Part shown: piece after piece, positions 46,475 through 55,042 of the stretch | Layout: each line of letters begins with the position of its first letter | How positions within the stretch are numbered: position 1 is the stretch's first letter | Assembly: GCF_000807775.2 (NCBI RefSeq) | Contig: NZ_CP047385.1 | Coordinates: forward strand, 682,001 to 746,000 | DNA length: 64,000 bases | Direction: 5' to 3' | Source of the DNA: Pandoraea fibrosis | Lineage (GTDB): Bacteria > Pseudomonadota > Gammaproteobacteria > Burkholderiales > Burkholderiaceae | Program-made: the position numbers and the translations under genes | Notes under the pieces: model-generated | The model's input: the letters and a program-made list of their open reading frames with translations, nothing else | Told to the model about the DNA's origin: nothing | The model's database searches: none

Positions 46475-46603
46475 TCAGCGCTGCCTCGGGTTTGTCCCGA
46501 CGCTTTCCTGATCGGCTGTTTTCGCATCGGGCGCTTTCGGCCGTTCGGCAATCCCGTCGATGAAGACGCGCAGGCGGGCCAGCAGGTCGGGGAAAATCGA
46601 CTG
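46475..46603 (-). pseudogene. Remnant of a LysR regulator C-terminus
   Basis: In the same frame as, and after the stop of, the acetyltransferase, a 43-codon stretch reads FPDLLARLRVFIDGIAER, followed by a stop. The sequence FP-L-ARLRVFID-AE is the usual C-terminal end of LysR proteins. No HTH or effector domain is found around it, so it is a decayed fragment of a gene lost from this locus. The remaining gap before 46474 has no further gene. Confidence 0.45.
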
Positions 46604-46636
46604 ACAATCGCTATTTGCCGGCCGACAGCGACGGCG

Positions 46637-47224
46637 TTAGCCGTTATCGGTGAAACGGGCGTCCTCATGGTCGGCAATCGAGCGGATCGTTCGTGCCGGA
46701 TTTCCGCCCACAAGCGTGTTCGGGGGAACATCCTTCGTGACGACCGATCCTGCTGCGACAACTGAGTTTTCACCAATCGTCACGCCGCCGATAACCGTTG
46801 CGCCCGCTGCAATCCACACGTTTCTCTCAATCACGATAGGCGTTGCGACGACGCCGTCGTGCCGCCGGGACGGCGATATGGGATGGCCGGATGTGATGAG
46901 GCTAACGTTCGGCCCAATCATCACATCGTCGGCAATGTGGAGTCCGCCGAGGTCGTAAAACGTGCAATTCTGATTGATAAAGACATTGCGCCCGATACTG
47001 ATATCGCCCCCACCTGTTGTATAGAACGGCGGTATCAGCAAAAAGGTGTCGTCGACCCGTTTGCCAATGAGATCGCCGAACAAGGCGCGCACGGCGTCGG
47101 CATCGTCGAACGTCAACTGATTGAGTCTGGCGGTGATCGCCATTGCACGTTTGACGTTTGCCGACATAGCTGCCGACTCCGGCGTTTTCCGGAGAATTAT
47201 TTTGGTGCGCTCATCCTTCGCCAT
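46637..47224 (-). CDS. Hexapeptide-repeat acetyltransferase (maltose/galactoside O-acetyltransferase-like)
   Basis: A 195-residue acyltransferase of the LacA/Maa/NodL group. The left-handed parallel beta-helix is built from hexapeptide repeats (for example NVWIAAGATVIGGVTIGENS, about residues 133-152), preceded by the N-terminal helical domain with ARLNQL. The catalytic His is in TSGHPISPSRRHDG. It transfers an acetyl group from acetyl-CoA to a sugar hydroxyl. It stands alone next to a LysR remnant and its base composition seems lower in GC than the neighbours, so lateral gain is possible. Confidence 0.88.
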   Translation of the reverse strand: MAKDERTKIILRKTPESAAMSANVKRAMAITARLNQLTFDDADAVRALFGDLIGKRVDDTFLLIPPFYTTGGGDISIGRNVFINQNCTFYDLGGLHIADDVMIGPNVSLITSGHPISPSRRHDGVVATPIVIERNVWIAAGATVIGGVTIGENSVVAAGSVVTKDVPPNTLVGGNPARTIRSIADHEDARFTDNG

Positions 47225-47352
47225 TTGTCTTTTCCTTCGGCAGACACGAGGTACGGCCCGTCGCTACGCACGCTGGCCCAGCGTAAGGACTACGCCTTAG
47301 CCGCGTGGCAAACCATTTCAATAGGGTGTCCCCTCCGACGCAATCCTGCCCT

Positions 47353-48099
47353 TTATGCCCCGACGGCACGATACCGCCGGCTCACCGTGGACAGCAGCGC
47401 ATTGCCAAGCAACGCGAAGAGCATGAGAAAGAGGGCGACGGCCATGAGCGTGTCGATGTTCCCCAGATTCATCGCATTGGAAAGCTGGTGTCCCAGCCCT
47501 TTCTGCGACGCGAACATCTCGCCGATCAACACGCCGAGCAGCGATAGCGAAAATCCTAGTCGCACGCCCGACAGCACCTCGGGCAGCACCGCCGGCAGCA
47601 CGACACGCAGCGCAATCTGTCGACGCGACAGATGCATCGCCTGGGCAGCACGAAAGTAGACGGGCCTGATCTGGCGCACGCCATTCATCGTGAAAATCAG
47701 GATGGGAATCAGACCGTGCATGACCCCGAAGGCGACTTTCGACGCGAGCCCCAGCCCGAAGATCAGCAACACCAACGGGTAAAGCGTCACCTTCGGCAAC
47801 GAATACAGATTGACGAGAATCGGCTCGGCAACGTCAGACGCCAGACGATTCGCACCTAATCCGAGTCCCAGCGCAATGCCGCCAGTCACCGCAATCACCA
47901 GCGAGTAGACGAGTGCCCGGCCAGTCTCGATGGCGTCGATCCAGAACGCCGCCGTGCCCATCATCTGCCAAAGGCCCTGCACGGTCGCGACGGGAGACCC
48001 GATGGCGGCGCCATTGAGCCAGTGCACCGCTTGCCAGATCCCGATCAACACCAGCAGGACGGCGAACGTGCCGAGCAGATTGGGTGTCTTCATTTCCAT
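47353..48099 (-). CDS. NitT/TauT-type ABC transporter permease
   Basis: A 248-residue permease of the SsuC/TauC class. Six hydrophobic segments and the EAA loop AAQAMHLSRRQIALRVVLPA (about residues 152-171). It is the last gene of the importer operon, 15 bases after the other permease. The operon has two distinct permeases, so the channel is a heterodimer. Confidence 0.9.
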   Translation of the reverse strand: MEMKTPNLLGTFAVLLVLIGIWQAVHWLNGAAIGSPVATVQGLWQMMGTAAFWIDAIETGRALVYSLVIAVTGGIALGLGLGANRLASDVAEPILVNLYSLPKVTLYPLVLLIFGLGLASKVAFGVMHGLIPILIFTMNGVRQIRPVYFRAAQAMHLSRRQIALRVVLPAVLPEVLSGVRLGFSLSLLGVLIGEMFASQKGLGHQLSNAMNLGNIDTLMAVALFLMLFALLGNALLSTVSRRYRAVGA

Positions 48100-48114
48100 G
48101 AGATGTGCATCCGG

Positions 48115-48867
48115 TCAGCGACGATTGCGCGCCTGAACGCGCGCATCGACGTGGTTCAGCACGCCATTGACCAGCGTGACCGTGACCAGCACGAGAAGCA
48201 TCAGGGCATACATGTCGGCGTTCTCGAAATTGTTATACGCATAGCTGATGGCATAACCGATCCCCGAGCCCGACAGGATGAACTCCGATGCAATGACCCC
48301 GATGAATGCGTGCGACACCGCGAGTCGTACTCCACCGAACAGATGCGGCAGGGCCGCCGGAAGCTTGATGTGCCACATGGTTTGCCATCGACCGAGTCGC
48401 ATTACCCGCGCGGTCTTCGAGAATGCGCGAGGAATACGGTCGAGTCCGGTCATGGTCGCGGTGATCATGGAGACAATCGCGAGCAGTGTGGCAATGACAA
48501 TGATGGGCAGCGGCCCGACGCCGAACAGCACGATGAAAACGGGATAGAACGCGAAGGTCGGTACCGCGTAGTAGCTGGCGATAAGCGGCTCCAGCGCACG
48601 GCGCACGCCCGGCATGGCATGTATGGCAAGTCCGGCGGCAAAACCCAATCCCACGGCGCACACCGCAGCGGTGGCAATGCTGGCGAAGCTCGTGGCGAGA
48701 TCGTGCGTGAATCGTCCGTCACGCAGGATCTCGATGGCATGAATGGCCATTGCACTCGGGGGAATCATGACCGAGACGGGAATGGTACCTGTCCGGCACA
48801 GTCCCTCGATAAGCAGCACGAGGCCGGCGACAATGCCCAGACGAATAGCAGGCGCGATGCGGATCAT
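48115..48867 (-). CDS. NitT/TauT-type ABC transporter permease
   Basis: A 250-residue permease, partner of the gene at 47353-48099. Hydrophobic segments begin MIRIAPAIRLGIVAGLVLLI and the EAA loop is TARVMRLGRWQTMWHIKLPA (about residues 151-170). Start: ATG at 48867, GAGGAAA nine bases upstream; a GTG one codon before is nearly as good. It begins 22 bases after the ATPase stop. Confidence 0.9.
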   Translation of the reverse strand: MIRIAPAIRLGIVAGLVLLIEGLCRTGTIPVSVMIPPSAMAIHAIEILRDGRFTHDLATSFASIATAAVCAVGLGFAAGLAIHAMPGVRRALEPLIASYYAVPTFAFYPVFIVLFGVGPLPIIVIATLLAIVSMITATMTGLDRIPRAFSKTARVMRLGRWQTMWHIKLPAALPHLFGGVRLAVSHAFIGVIASEFILSGSGIGYAISYAYNNFENADMYALMLLVLVTVTLVNGVLNHVDARVQARNRR

Positions 48868-48889
48868 CACAACGTGTTTCCTCGCCCGA

Positions 48890-49807
48890 TCAGCGGCCGC
48901 GAACACGCGGAGGCCGCACCTTGCCACCGTCGCCGGGCCGCTCCTCCGCCTGCATGGCCTTGAGTGACTCGGCGCGCAAGGTGTCCCACAGATGCGCCGT
49001 GATCTCGCCGAAGCGCGGTGTCGTCACGCTCTGAGCACTGCGCTCACGCCCCCAGCCCGTGTCGAGAATGTCGATGAAGCGCCCCGGACGGGATGACATC
49101 ACGCCCACGCGATCCGACAGGACGGCCGCCTCGTCGAGCGCATGAGTGATCAGCAGCACGGTCGCGGACGTCTCTCGCCAGAGTCGCAGCAACTCGTCGC
49201 CCATCAGCATGCGGGTTTGCTGGTCGAGCGCACCGAACGGTTCGTCGAGCAGGATCAGACGGGGCTCGATGACCAGCGTGCGCGCGATACACATGCGCTG
49301 ACGCATGCCGCCCGAGAGTTGCGCCGGATACGCATTCGCGAAATCGCGCAGCCCCATGAAGCCGAGGGCGTAAGCGACGCGACGCGTGACTTCGGCGCCG
49401 TCCAGCCCCGCCATGCGAAGGCCAAAGCCGATGTTCTCGCGCACGGTCAGCCATGGAAACGACGCGTCTTCCTGAAAGACGACGCCGACCCCGTCGGGCA
49501 CCCCGGTGACCGGTTGCGCTTCAAAGGTCACGGTTCCCGTGCTCGGTGCGGCGAGTCCCGCGATCAGTTCCAGCAGCGTCGACTTGCCGCAGCCGGAGGG
49601 TCCGACCACGGAGAAGAACTCACCCTTGCGCAATGTCAGGTCGACCGGGCCGAGAGCATGCAGCCGTGTCTTTCTGGCGGTCTTCTCGTCCGGCGTGTCG
49701 AAGTCCTTGGTCACGCCGCTCAGCACGACATGCGGCGTCTGACAGGCCGGCGGCGTCTCGGTGCCGTCGACCAGATGCAAATGCGGACTCGGGCAATGCG
49801 AGGTCAT
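48890..49807 (-). CDS. NitT/TauT-type ABC transporter ATP-binding protein
   Basis: A 305-residue ATPase. Walker A GPSGCGKST (about residues 68-76), signature LSGGMRQRMCIAR (about 164-176), Walker B LILLDEPFGALDQ (about 183-195). The N-terminal 25 residues and the charged C-terminal tail are longer than in TauB or SsuB. The start overlaps the binding-protein stop by four bases. Confidence 0.93.
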   Translation of the reverse strand: MTSHCPSPHLHLVDGTETPPACQTPHVVLSGVTKDFDTPDEKTARKTRLHALGPVDLTLRKGEFFSVVGPSGCGKSTLLELIAGLAAPSTGTVTFEAQPVTGVPDGVGVVFQEDASFPWLTVRENIGFGLRMAGLDGAEVTRRVAYALGFMGLRDFANAYPAQLSGGMRQRMCIARTLVIEPRLILLDEPFGALDQQTRMLMGDELLRLWRETSATVLLITHALDEAAVLSDRVGVMSSRPGRFIDILDTGWGRERSAQSVTTPRFGEITAHLWDTLRAESLKAMQAEERPGDGGKVRPPRVRGR

Positions 49808-50793
49808 CGCTGACCCTTGGTGCGGAGGTCTGCCGGCAGGAAGCGCGAGTCGATCAGCTTTGCCCAGTCGACGTCTTCCCTGATCTCGCCGATGAGCTTA
49901 AGGCCGCTCGCGACGCGATCCAGTTCGGCGCGGTCGAACTGTCCCGGGCTCCACATGTGCGAGCGCACCATGTTGTCGACCGCCTCCTTGGCGACGTCGG
50001 GTGACAGCTTGAACTGTGCCGCGAGCAGCTTCGCCGCGCCGGCCGGATCCGCATAGGTGGCGTCAACGCCGGCACGGCGTCCGGCGATGATGGCGCGCAA
50101 GGTGTCGGGGTGCGACTGGGCGAACGCGCGCGTGGTAATGCCGACCGATGTGGTCATCGGTTTGAGCACGTCGCCTGCGCGATAGAGCGTGCGATATTGA
50201 GACTTGCGGAGAATCGACAGCGGTTCGATCGCGACGGCACCGGCGACTGCGCCCTGTTCGAGCATCGTCATGCCGTTGACGTAACCGCCGGATGCAAGGC
50301 GCGTGACCTTCGAGGCGTCGATTCCCTTCTCGCGCAAGACCATCAGGAAGAGCATTTCCGACACACTCTTTGGCGCGGTGATGGCGACCTTCTTGCCGAC
50401 GAGATCGTCGAGCGTGTGCACGTTGCTGCCGGGCATCGTCACCATCGACGCCTCGGCAACGCTGCGCGTGCCCACGTTCACGATCACGATGTCCAGACCC
50501 TGACGCGCGGCGGCCAGCGCGGCGGACACCGCGACTTCACCGTAGGGTGTCTTGCTCGCCAGAATGTTGCGCACGGTCGTGCCGCCGCCGCCCGAGCTGA
50601 GGATGCCCGTGATGTCGACGCCCGCCTTCTTGAACAAGCCCTTGTCCATCGCCACGGCGTAAGGCAGTCCGTACAGACTGCTGCCCCATTGGGTGACGGA
50701 AATCTCTTCGGCGCGCGCGACGCGTGCCGTCGACAGAACAAGGGCGCCCGCCAGTGCGAACCAGTAAGCGAGTTGGGACAGCCTATTCATCAT
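49804..50793 (-). CDS. NitT/TauT-type ABC substrate-binding protein
   Basis: A 329-residue periplasmic binding protein of the SsuA/THI5 class. A signal peptide occupies residues 1-28 (ending ARVARA-EE) and the mature protein starts ISVTQWGSSLYGLPYAVAM. The conserved segment YAVAMDKGLFKKAGVDI (about 45-61) is typical. The ligand is probably a small organic acid or sulfonate; its neighbour is a divergent D-tartrate dehydratase-like enzyme. Two adjacent ATGs (50793, 50790) are possible starts. Confidence 0.9.
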   Translation of the reverse strand: MMNRLSQLAYWFALAGALVLSTARVARAEEISVTQWGSSLYGLPYAVAMDKGLFKKAGVDITGILSSGGGGTTVRNILASKTPYGEVAVSAALAAARQGLDIVIVNVGTRSVAEASMVTMPGSNVHTLDDLVGKKVAITAPKSVSEMLFLMVLREKGIDASKVTRLASGGYVNGMTMLEQGAVAGAVAIEPLSILRKSQYRTLYRAGDVLKPMTTSVGITTRAFAQSHPDTLRAIIAGRRAGVDATYADPAGAAKLLAAQFKLSPDVAKEAVDNMVRSHMWSPGQFDRAELDRVASGLKLIGEIREDVDWAKLIDSRFLPADLRTKGQR

Positions 50794-50820
50794 CTACTCC
50801 GGGTCAGACAAGCCGGCGCA

Positions 50821-51327
50821 TCACCGCGCGCCGGGAAAAAAGTCGAAAACGAGTGCACCCTGAGGCGCAAGTGTCGGGCCAATCGCCGCTTTGAACGCGT
50901 GATGGACGGGGTCGAAACACGTGGCGTCGTGCACGATGGGCTCGCCGACATAGAAGTTGCGATCCCCTTCGGAATCGAACGTCATGAGGAACACATGTTC
51001 GAATCCGAGCCCGTTGCCTTCTCCGCTTTCCTGCCGGCCGTGCTCGAGGCTGCGAATATACGGTTGTCCCTCGCGCAGGCAGTCGTCCTTCAGGCGCACA
51101 AAGCGCTCAATCATATGCTCACGCGTGGCGATTGGCACGTCGTTTGCAAAACGCAGCAACACAATGTGCCTTAACGGGACGGCGCGATAGTCTCTCGCCG
51201 TGAAAGCGCGCTCGCCAATTTGCGCACAGCGGTGCGCGAGGCGCGCCTCCGCCAGTGGCGAAGTGTATTCGACCGGAGGGGCGAGTGTCTCGGCTGGCAG
51301 GTTTGCCGCGAGCGGTGTGGCGGTCAT
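50821..51327 (-). CDS. Dabb (stress-responsive alpha/beta barrel) domain protein
   Basis: A 168-residue protein. A region RHIVLLRFANDVPIATREHM (about residues 53-72) followed by VFLMTFDSEGDRNFYVGEPI (about 113-132) matches the dimeric alpha/beta barrel (Dabb) fold. The N-terminal 50 residues are unlike the family. Start at 51327 with GGAG seven bases upstream; a longer frame to 51474 reads low-complexity sequence. It lies between the enolase-superfamily gene and the binding protein and is probably first in the ABC operon. Dabb proteins range from stress proteins to catabolic isomerases; function here not known. Confidence 0.72.
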   Translation of the reverse strand: MTATPLAANLPAETLAPPVEYTSPLAEARLAHRCAQIGERAFTARDYRAVPLRHIVLLRFANDVPIATREHMIERFVRLKDDCLREGQPYIRSLEHGRQESGEGNGLGFEHVFLMTFDSEGDRNFYVGEPIVHDATCFDPVHHAFKAAIGPTLAPQGALVFDFFPGAR

Positions 51328-51575
51328 CGTCGAGCTCCATTCGTGAGACGAGGGGCACCCGCGATCGGGTGCGATTCCCTTGAGGGGTTGTGGAAGGGGC
51401 ATCGCCGGCGTCGTTTGTCGGGACGTCGCGGTGACGGTTCGCGCCGTCGTTTCGATGCTCACATGATGAGGCATTTCGGATTCTCTCGTCGGTGTGCGTG
51501 CGCGGTCTGCAGATCCGTGCGTTCGTCGCTAGTATTGGCGACACGTTCGTCTATGCCGACATTGCGAGGCCACTC

Positions 51576-52739
51576 ATGCGCATTACCGAGATTCGCGAGC
51601 ACACCATCCCCGTTTCCCGCTATCAGGATCCCGCCGTGGCGTCGGGCGGCCTGACGACCAGTCTGGTCGCCGTGACGACCGACGTCATGCGCGAAGGCAA
51701 GCCCGTGATCGGCTACGGTTATGCGTCCATTGGGCGCTTTGCTCAGGGAGGGCTGATTCGGGAGCGGTTTGCGCCACGTCTGCTGGCGGCCGGCGATCGC
51801 GACCTTGACGACGAGAATGGCGTCACGCTGGACCCATTTCGTGCGTGGCGCCTGATGATGACTGGCGAGAAGCCAGGCGGTCATGGCGAACGATGTGTGG
51901 CCGTCGGCGCGTTGGACATGGCGATCTGGGACGCCGCCGCGAAAATGGCGGACTTGCCGTTGTACCGCTTCCTTGCCGACAAGCTGGGACGTGAGGTGGG
52001 CGTGGCGCCGCGCGTGGCGGTGTATGCCGGCGGTGGCTATCCGTATCCGCACGATGATCTGGCGAGACTGTCCGACGAAATACGGCGAGCGGTCGATCTC
52101 GGTTTTACTTACGTCAAGATCAAGATTGGCAGCGATGCGCTGGATCAGGATCTGCGTCGCATCGATGCGGCAGCGCGCGGACTGGCAAGCGCGAGCCATC
52201 TGGCCGTGGACGCGATGAACCGGTTCGATCTCGCGACGGGACTGAACGTTGCCCGGGCACTGAAGGGCTACGCGCTACATTGGTTCGAGGACATCTGCGA
52301 TCCGCTCGACTTTGCCACGCAGGCAGCAATCGCGTCGGCATATGGCGGCCCCATTGCCGCAGGTGAGGCGCTGTTTTCGCAGGCCGAGGCAAACCTGCTC
52401 GCGAACTATGGCGGATTGACGCCAGGGCGCGATGTGCTCGTTTTCGATCCCGTGCACTGCTACGGCGTACCGGGCTATCTTCGGATCGTCGAGACCATGA
52501 CGGCCGCCGGATGGTCGCGCGACGCATTCTGGCCGCACGGCGGGCATCTGTTTTCCTTGCATCTTTGTGCGGCGTTGGGGTTGGGCGGTGCAGAGCTCAC
52601 GCCATTCGCCTTCGCGCCGTTCGCCGGACTGGCCGACGGCATGCGTGTGGCCGCGGGACAGATCGACGTGCCGCAGTCGCCGGGCATCGGGTTCGAGACG
52701 GTTCCGGCCATCTGGCAGGCGTTGCAGGCGCTTCATTGA
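51576..52739 (+). CDS. Enolase-superfamily dehydratase, D-tartrate dehydratase-like
   Basis: A 387-residue mandelate-racemase-group enolase-superfamily enzyme. Metal ligands Asp212 (VDAMNRF), Glu238 (HWFEDICDP) and Glu264 (GEALFS), general base Lys181/Lys183 (VKIKIG), and His321/His324 (PHGGH) at the end of the barrel. The stretch GEKPGGHGER (about residues 97-106) and the whole layout resemble the D(-)-tartrate dehydratase TarD, as I recall that sequence. Such an enzyme abstracts the alpha proton and eliminates water to give oxaloacetate from D-tartrate. Acid-sugar specificity cannot be fixed from sequence. It is divergent from the NitT/TauT importer, which may bring in the substrate. Confidence 0.8.
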   Translation: MRITEIREHTIPVSRYQDPAVASGGLTTSLVAVTTDVMREGKPVIGYGYASIGRFAQGGLIRERFAPRLLAAGDRDLDDENGVTLDPFRAWRLMMTGEKPGGHGERCVAVGALDMAIWDAAAKMADLPLYRFLADKLGREVGVAPRVAVYAGGGYPYPHDDLARLSDEIRRAVDLGFTYVKIKIGSDALDQDLRRIDAAARGLASASHLAVDAMNRFDLATGLNVARALKGYALHWFEDICDPLDFATQAAIASAYGGPIAAGEALFSQAEANLLANYGGLTPGRDVLVFDPVHCYGVPGYLRIVETMTAAGWSRDAFWPHGGHLFSLHLCAALGLGGAELTPFAFAPFAGLADGMRVAAGQIDVPQSPGIGFETVPAIWQALQALH

Positions 52740-52839
52740 GGCCCGCAGCCGCCAGGATATGCGGCGTGCCAATGACCTTTCGCGCGCCGCAAGAGGCTGG
52801 GACGACCTCGTCCCGGCACCGATATGGAGCGTCGACGTG

Positions 52840-53673
52840 TCAGCCGTCCGTTGACACGGTGAGCGACTCCCACGTGCGCAACGCTTCGTCCATTGCCGCC
52901 CATTTTTCACGCACGAGTCCGAGCGCATCGCTGCCAAGCAGGAGATGCGCTGGTGGATGATCCGACGCGATCACCGCGAGCATGGCCCGTGCCGCTTTCA
53001 TCGGATCGCCCAATTGCTTGCCGTGTTTCTGCTCCCGCGCGGAGCGAACAGGATCGAAAATGGCGTCGTAGTCGGGGATCGAGCGCGGCGTGCGTGCCAT
53101 CGACCGTCCGGCCCAGTCCGTGCGGAACGACCCCGGCGCCACGGCGGTCACGGCGATCCCCAAAGGCCCGACCTCTTTGCCAACGCTTTCCGAAATCCCT
53201 TCGAGCGCAAATTTACTTCCGCAGTAGTAGGCAATGCCCGGCATGGTGACGTGACCTCCCATCGACGTGATGTTCAGGATGTGGCCGCGTCGGCGCCCGC
53301 GCATGAAGGGCAAGACCGCTTTCATCATGGCGACGGCACCGAAGACGTTCACGTCGAACTGCCGGCGCATTTCCGACAGCGGCGACTCTTCCAGAATGCC
53401 TTCATGTCCATACCCCGCGTTGTTGACCAGGACATCGACAGGGCCGACGTGCGCCTCGATATCGGACACGACGGCGTCGATGGCGTCGAAGTCGGTGACG
53501 TCGAGCACGCGTCCGAAAGCGGCCGTCTCCGACAGTGCCTCGAAATCGCGTTTTGCCTGCGCGGTTCTCACCGTGCCCACGACCTGATGGCCTGCGGCAA
53601 GCGCCTCTTGCGCGAGTGCGCGCCCGAAGCCGCTGCTGACGCCGGTGATGAGCAGGATCTTGCTGGATGCCAT
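52840..53673 (-). CDS. Short-chain dehydrogenase/reductase
   Basis: A 277-residue classical SDR. TGVSSGFGRALAQEAL (about residues 10-25), NNAGYG, catalytic YCGSK (Tyr-x3-Lys, about 155-159), and the substrate-binding loop PGSFRTDW. The sequence resembles dehydrogenases annotated as oxidoreductases with no defined substrate. It is divergent from an AraC regulator (94-base gap), the pattern seen also at 8324-10749. Confidence 0.9.
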   Translation of the reverse strand: MASSKILLITGVSSGFGRALAQEALAAGHQVVGTVRTAQAKRDFEALSETAAFGRVLDVTDFDAIDAVVSDIEAHVGPVDVLVNNAGYGHEGILEESPLSEMRRQFDVNVFGAVAMMKAVLPFMRGRRRGHILNITSMGGHVTMPGIAYYCGSKFALEGISESVGKEVGPLGIAVTAVAPGSFRTDWAGRSMARTPRSIPDYDAIFDPVRSAREQKHGKQLGDPMKAARAMLAVIASDHPPAHLLLGSDALGLVREKWAAMDEALRTWESLTVSTDG

Positions 53674-53767
53674 GTTTGCCTCTCTCAGTTGTCGTATCGA
53701 GAGTGCATACTAGTCTTCCAACTTGGCATAATTAAGCCGGATATCGCTAATTTTATTGCCTAAAACT

Positions 53768-54739
53768 ATGAGAAAACAGGCTGCGCAAGCGTTGTCACCG
53801 AGCGAGGCATCGCTGGCGCAAGTCCGCACGGTCGCCTTGTTGCGTGCACTGGCGCCACACGAGGGTTACAACCTGACGGCGTTGCCGAGCGTTCGCATCT
53901 TGCGCTCCGACCGTGCGCTGTCGCGTACCCCTGTGCTTTACGACCCCGGCATCGTGATCGTTTGTCAGGGCCGCAAGCGGGGGTACTTCGGCGACCAACT
54001 CTATCTGTACGACGAGCAGCACTATCTCGCCGTCTCGGTCCCTGTGCCGTTCAGCATGGAAACCGATGCCACGCCCGAGCGCCCGCTGCTCGCGCTGTAC
54101 CTGCACCTCGATTTCGCCATGGCTGCGGAGTTGGCCGCGCAAATCGATCGGGAGGGCGTGTCGGATCGTGTGGCGGCGCCACAGAGCCTGATGTCGACGC
54201 CGATGGACGATGCGATGCAAATGTCGGTGTCGCGTTTTCTCGAAGCGATGTCGCGACCGCTCGAGGCTGCCGTATTGGGGCCGGGCCTGCTGCGGGAACT
54301 GTATTTCCGTGTGCTGACCGGTGCTCAGGGGGGAGCGATGCGAGAGGCGCTGGCGATGCGGGGGCAGTTCGGCAAAATCGGCCGTTCGCTGCGACTGATC
54401 CATTCCGCCTACGCGCAGTCGTTGGACGTGACGCAACTCGCCGAAGAAGCCGGCATGAGCGTGCCGAGCTTTCACAGTCATTTCAAGACGATCACGCAGG
54501 TGTCGCCCATGCAGTACGTGAAGTCGACGCGTCTGCATCAGGCGCGATTGCTGATGGTGCGTCAGGGGCTGAGCGCCGAGGCCGCCTGCCACGCTGTGGG
54601 GTATACAAGCGCGTCGCAATTCAGTCGAGAGTTCAAGCGCCTGTTTGGCTCGACCCCCGCGGCGGAGGCGAAGCGCATGCGCGAAAGTTTTGCCATGCCC
54701 ACGGCATTTGCCGATGCCATTTACGTCGCGTCGCATTGA
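53768..54739 (+). CDS. AraC family transcriptional regulator (AraC_N type)
   Basis: A 323-residue regulator of the AraC_N type. The N-terminal effector domain (about residues 20-185; PGIVIVCQGRKRGYFGDQLY) is followed by two HTHs at the C-terminus (about 205-305), the second being GYTSASQFSREFKRLFG. I take the ATG at 53768; an in-frame TTG at 53756 is the alternative. It is divergent from the SDR and probably regulates it. The AraC at 9775-10749 has the same architecture. Confidence 0.87.
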   Translation: MRKQAAQALSPSEASLAQVRTVALLRALAPHEGYNLTALPSVRILRSDRALSRTPVLYDPGIVIVCQGRKRGYFGDQLYLYDEQHYLAVSVPVPFSMETDATPERPLLALYLHLDFAMAAELAAQIDREGVSDRVAAPQSLMSTPMDDAMQMSVSRFLEAMSRPLEAAVLGPGLLRELYFRVLTGAQGGAMREALAMRGQFGKIGRSLRLIHSAYAQSLDVTQLAEEAGMSVPSFHSHFKTITQVSPMQYVKSTRLHQARLLMVRQGLSAEAACHAVGYTSASQFSREFKRLFGSTPAAEAKRMRESFAMPTAFADAIYVASH

Positions 54740-55042
54740 CGTTGGATCACCGGTAATGGCGGCCTCTCAGACCACTACCGAAGTTCCAGATGCGGCTCAT
54801 GCGACGAGTGGGAGTCATCCACCCACGCGCTAGATTTCCAGCGCGAACCACAGGCAACACTCGGTTGACTGTTTGCCTATCCACCGGATGCGCGTCAAAA
54901 ATGCGCAGATTTTGCAAGCTTCGCCGAAAATTTCGGTCCAGGATGGATCTATTTGCGGGGACACCTCATGACGGAAACGGCGTCGCGATTTGACGTCCGT
55001 TGCTCAGACGGTCGCCTCGTTCGGTAAGCAAGATCCCAGCCC
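54740..55042. other. Intergenic region before the LRR gene
   Basis: About 300 bases with no clear gene. I searched for a HrpB-type TTCG-N16-TTCG box upstream of the LRR gene and did not find one. A stop codon in the LRR frame lies at 55025-55027, with no ATG between it and the open frame. Confidence 0.4.

Noticed and set aside
47225..47352. Gene or repeat between the acetyltransferase and the importer operon
   Set aside because: 128 bases only, with no frame of note and no repeat.
54790..54993. Short Arg-rich open frame before the LRR gene
   Set aside because: 67 residues with no domain and no ribosome-binding site; nothing supports it as a gene.
54740..55042. HrpB-type box (TTCG-N16-TTCG) expected before a type III effector
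   Set aside because: TTCG sequences occur, but none with the 16-base spacing; the pairs seen have other spacings.
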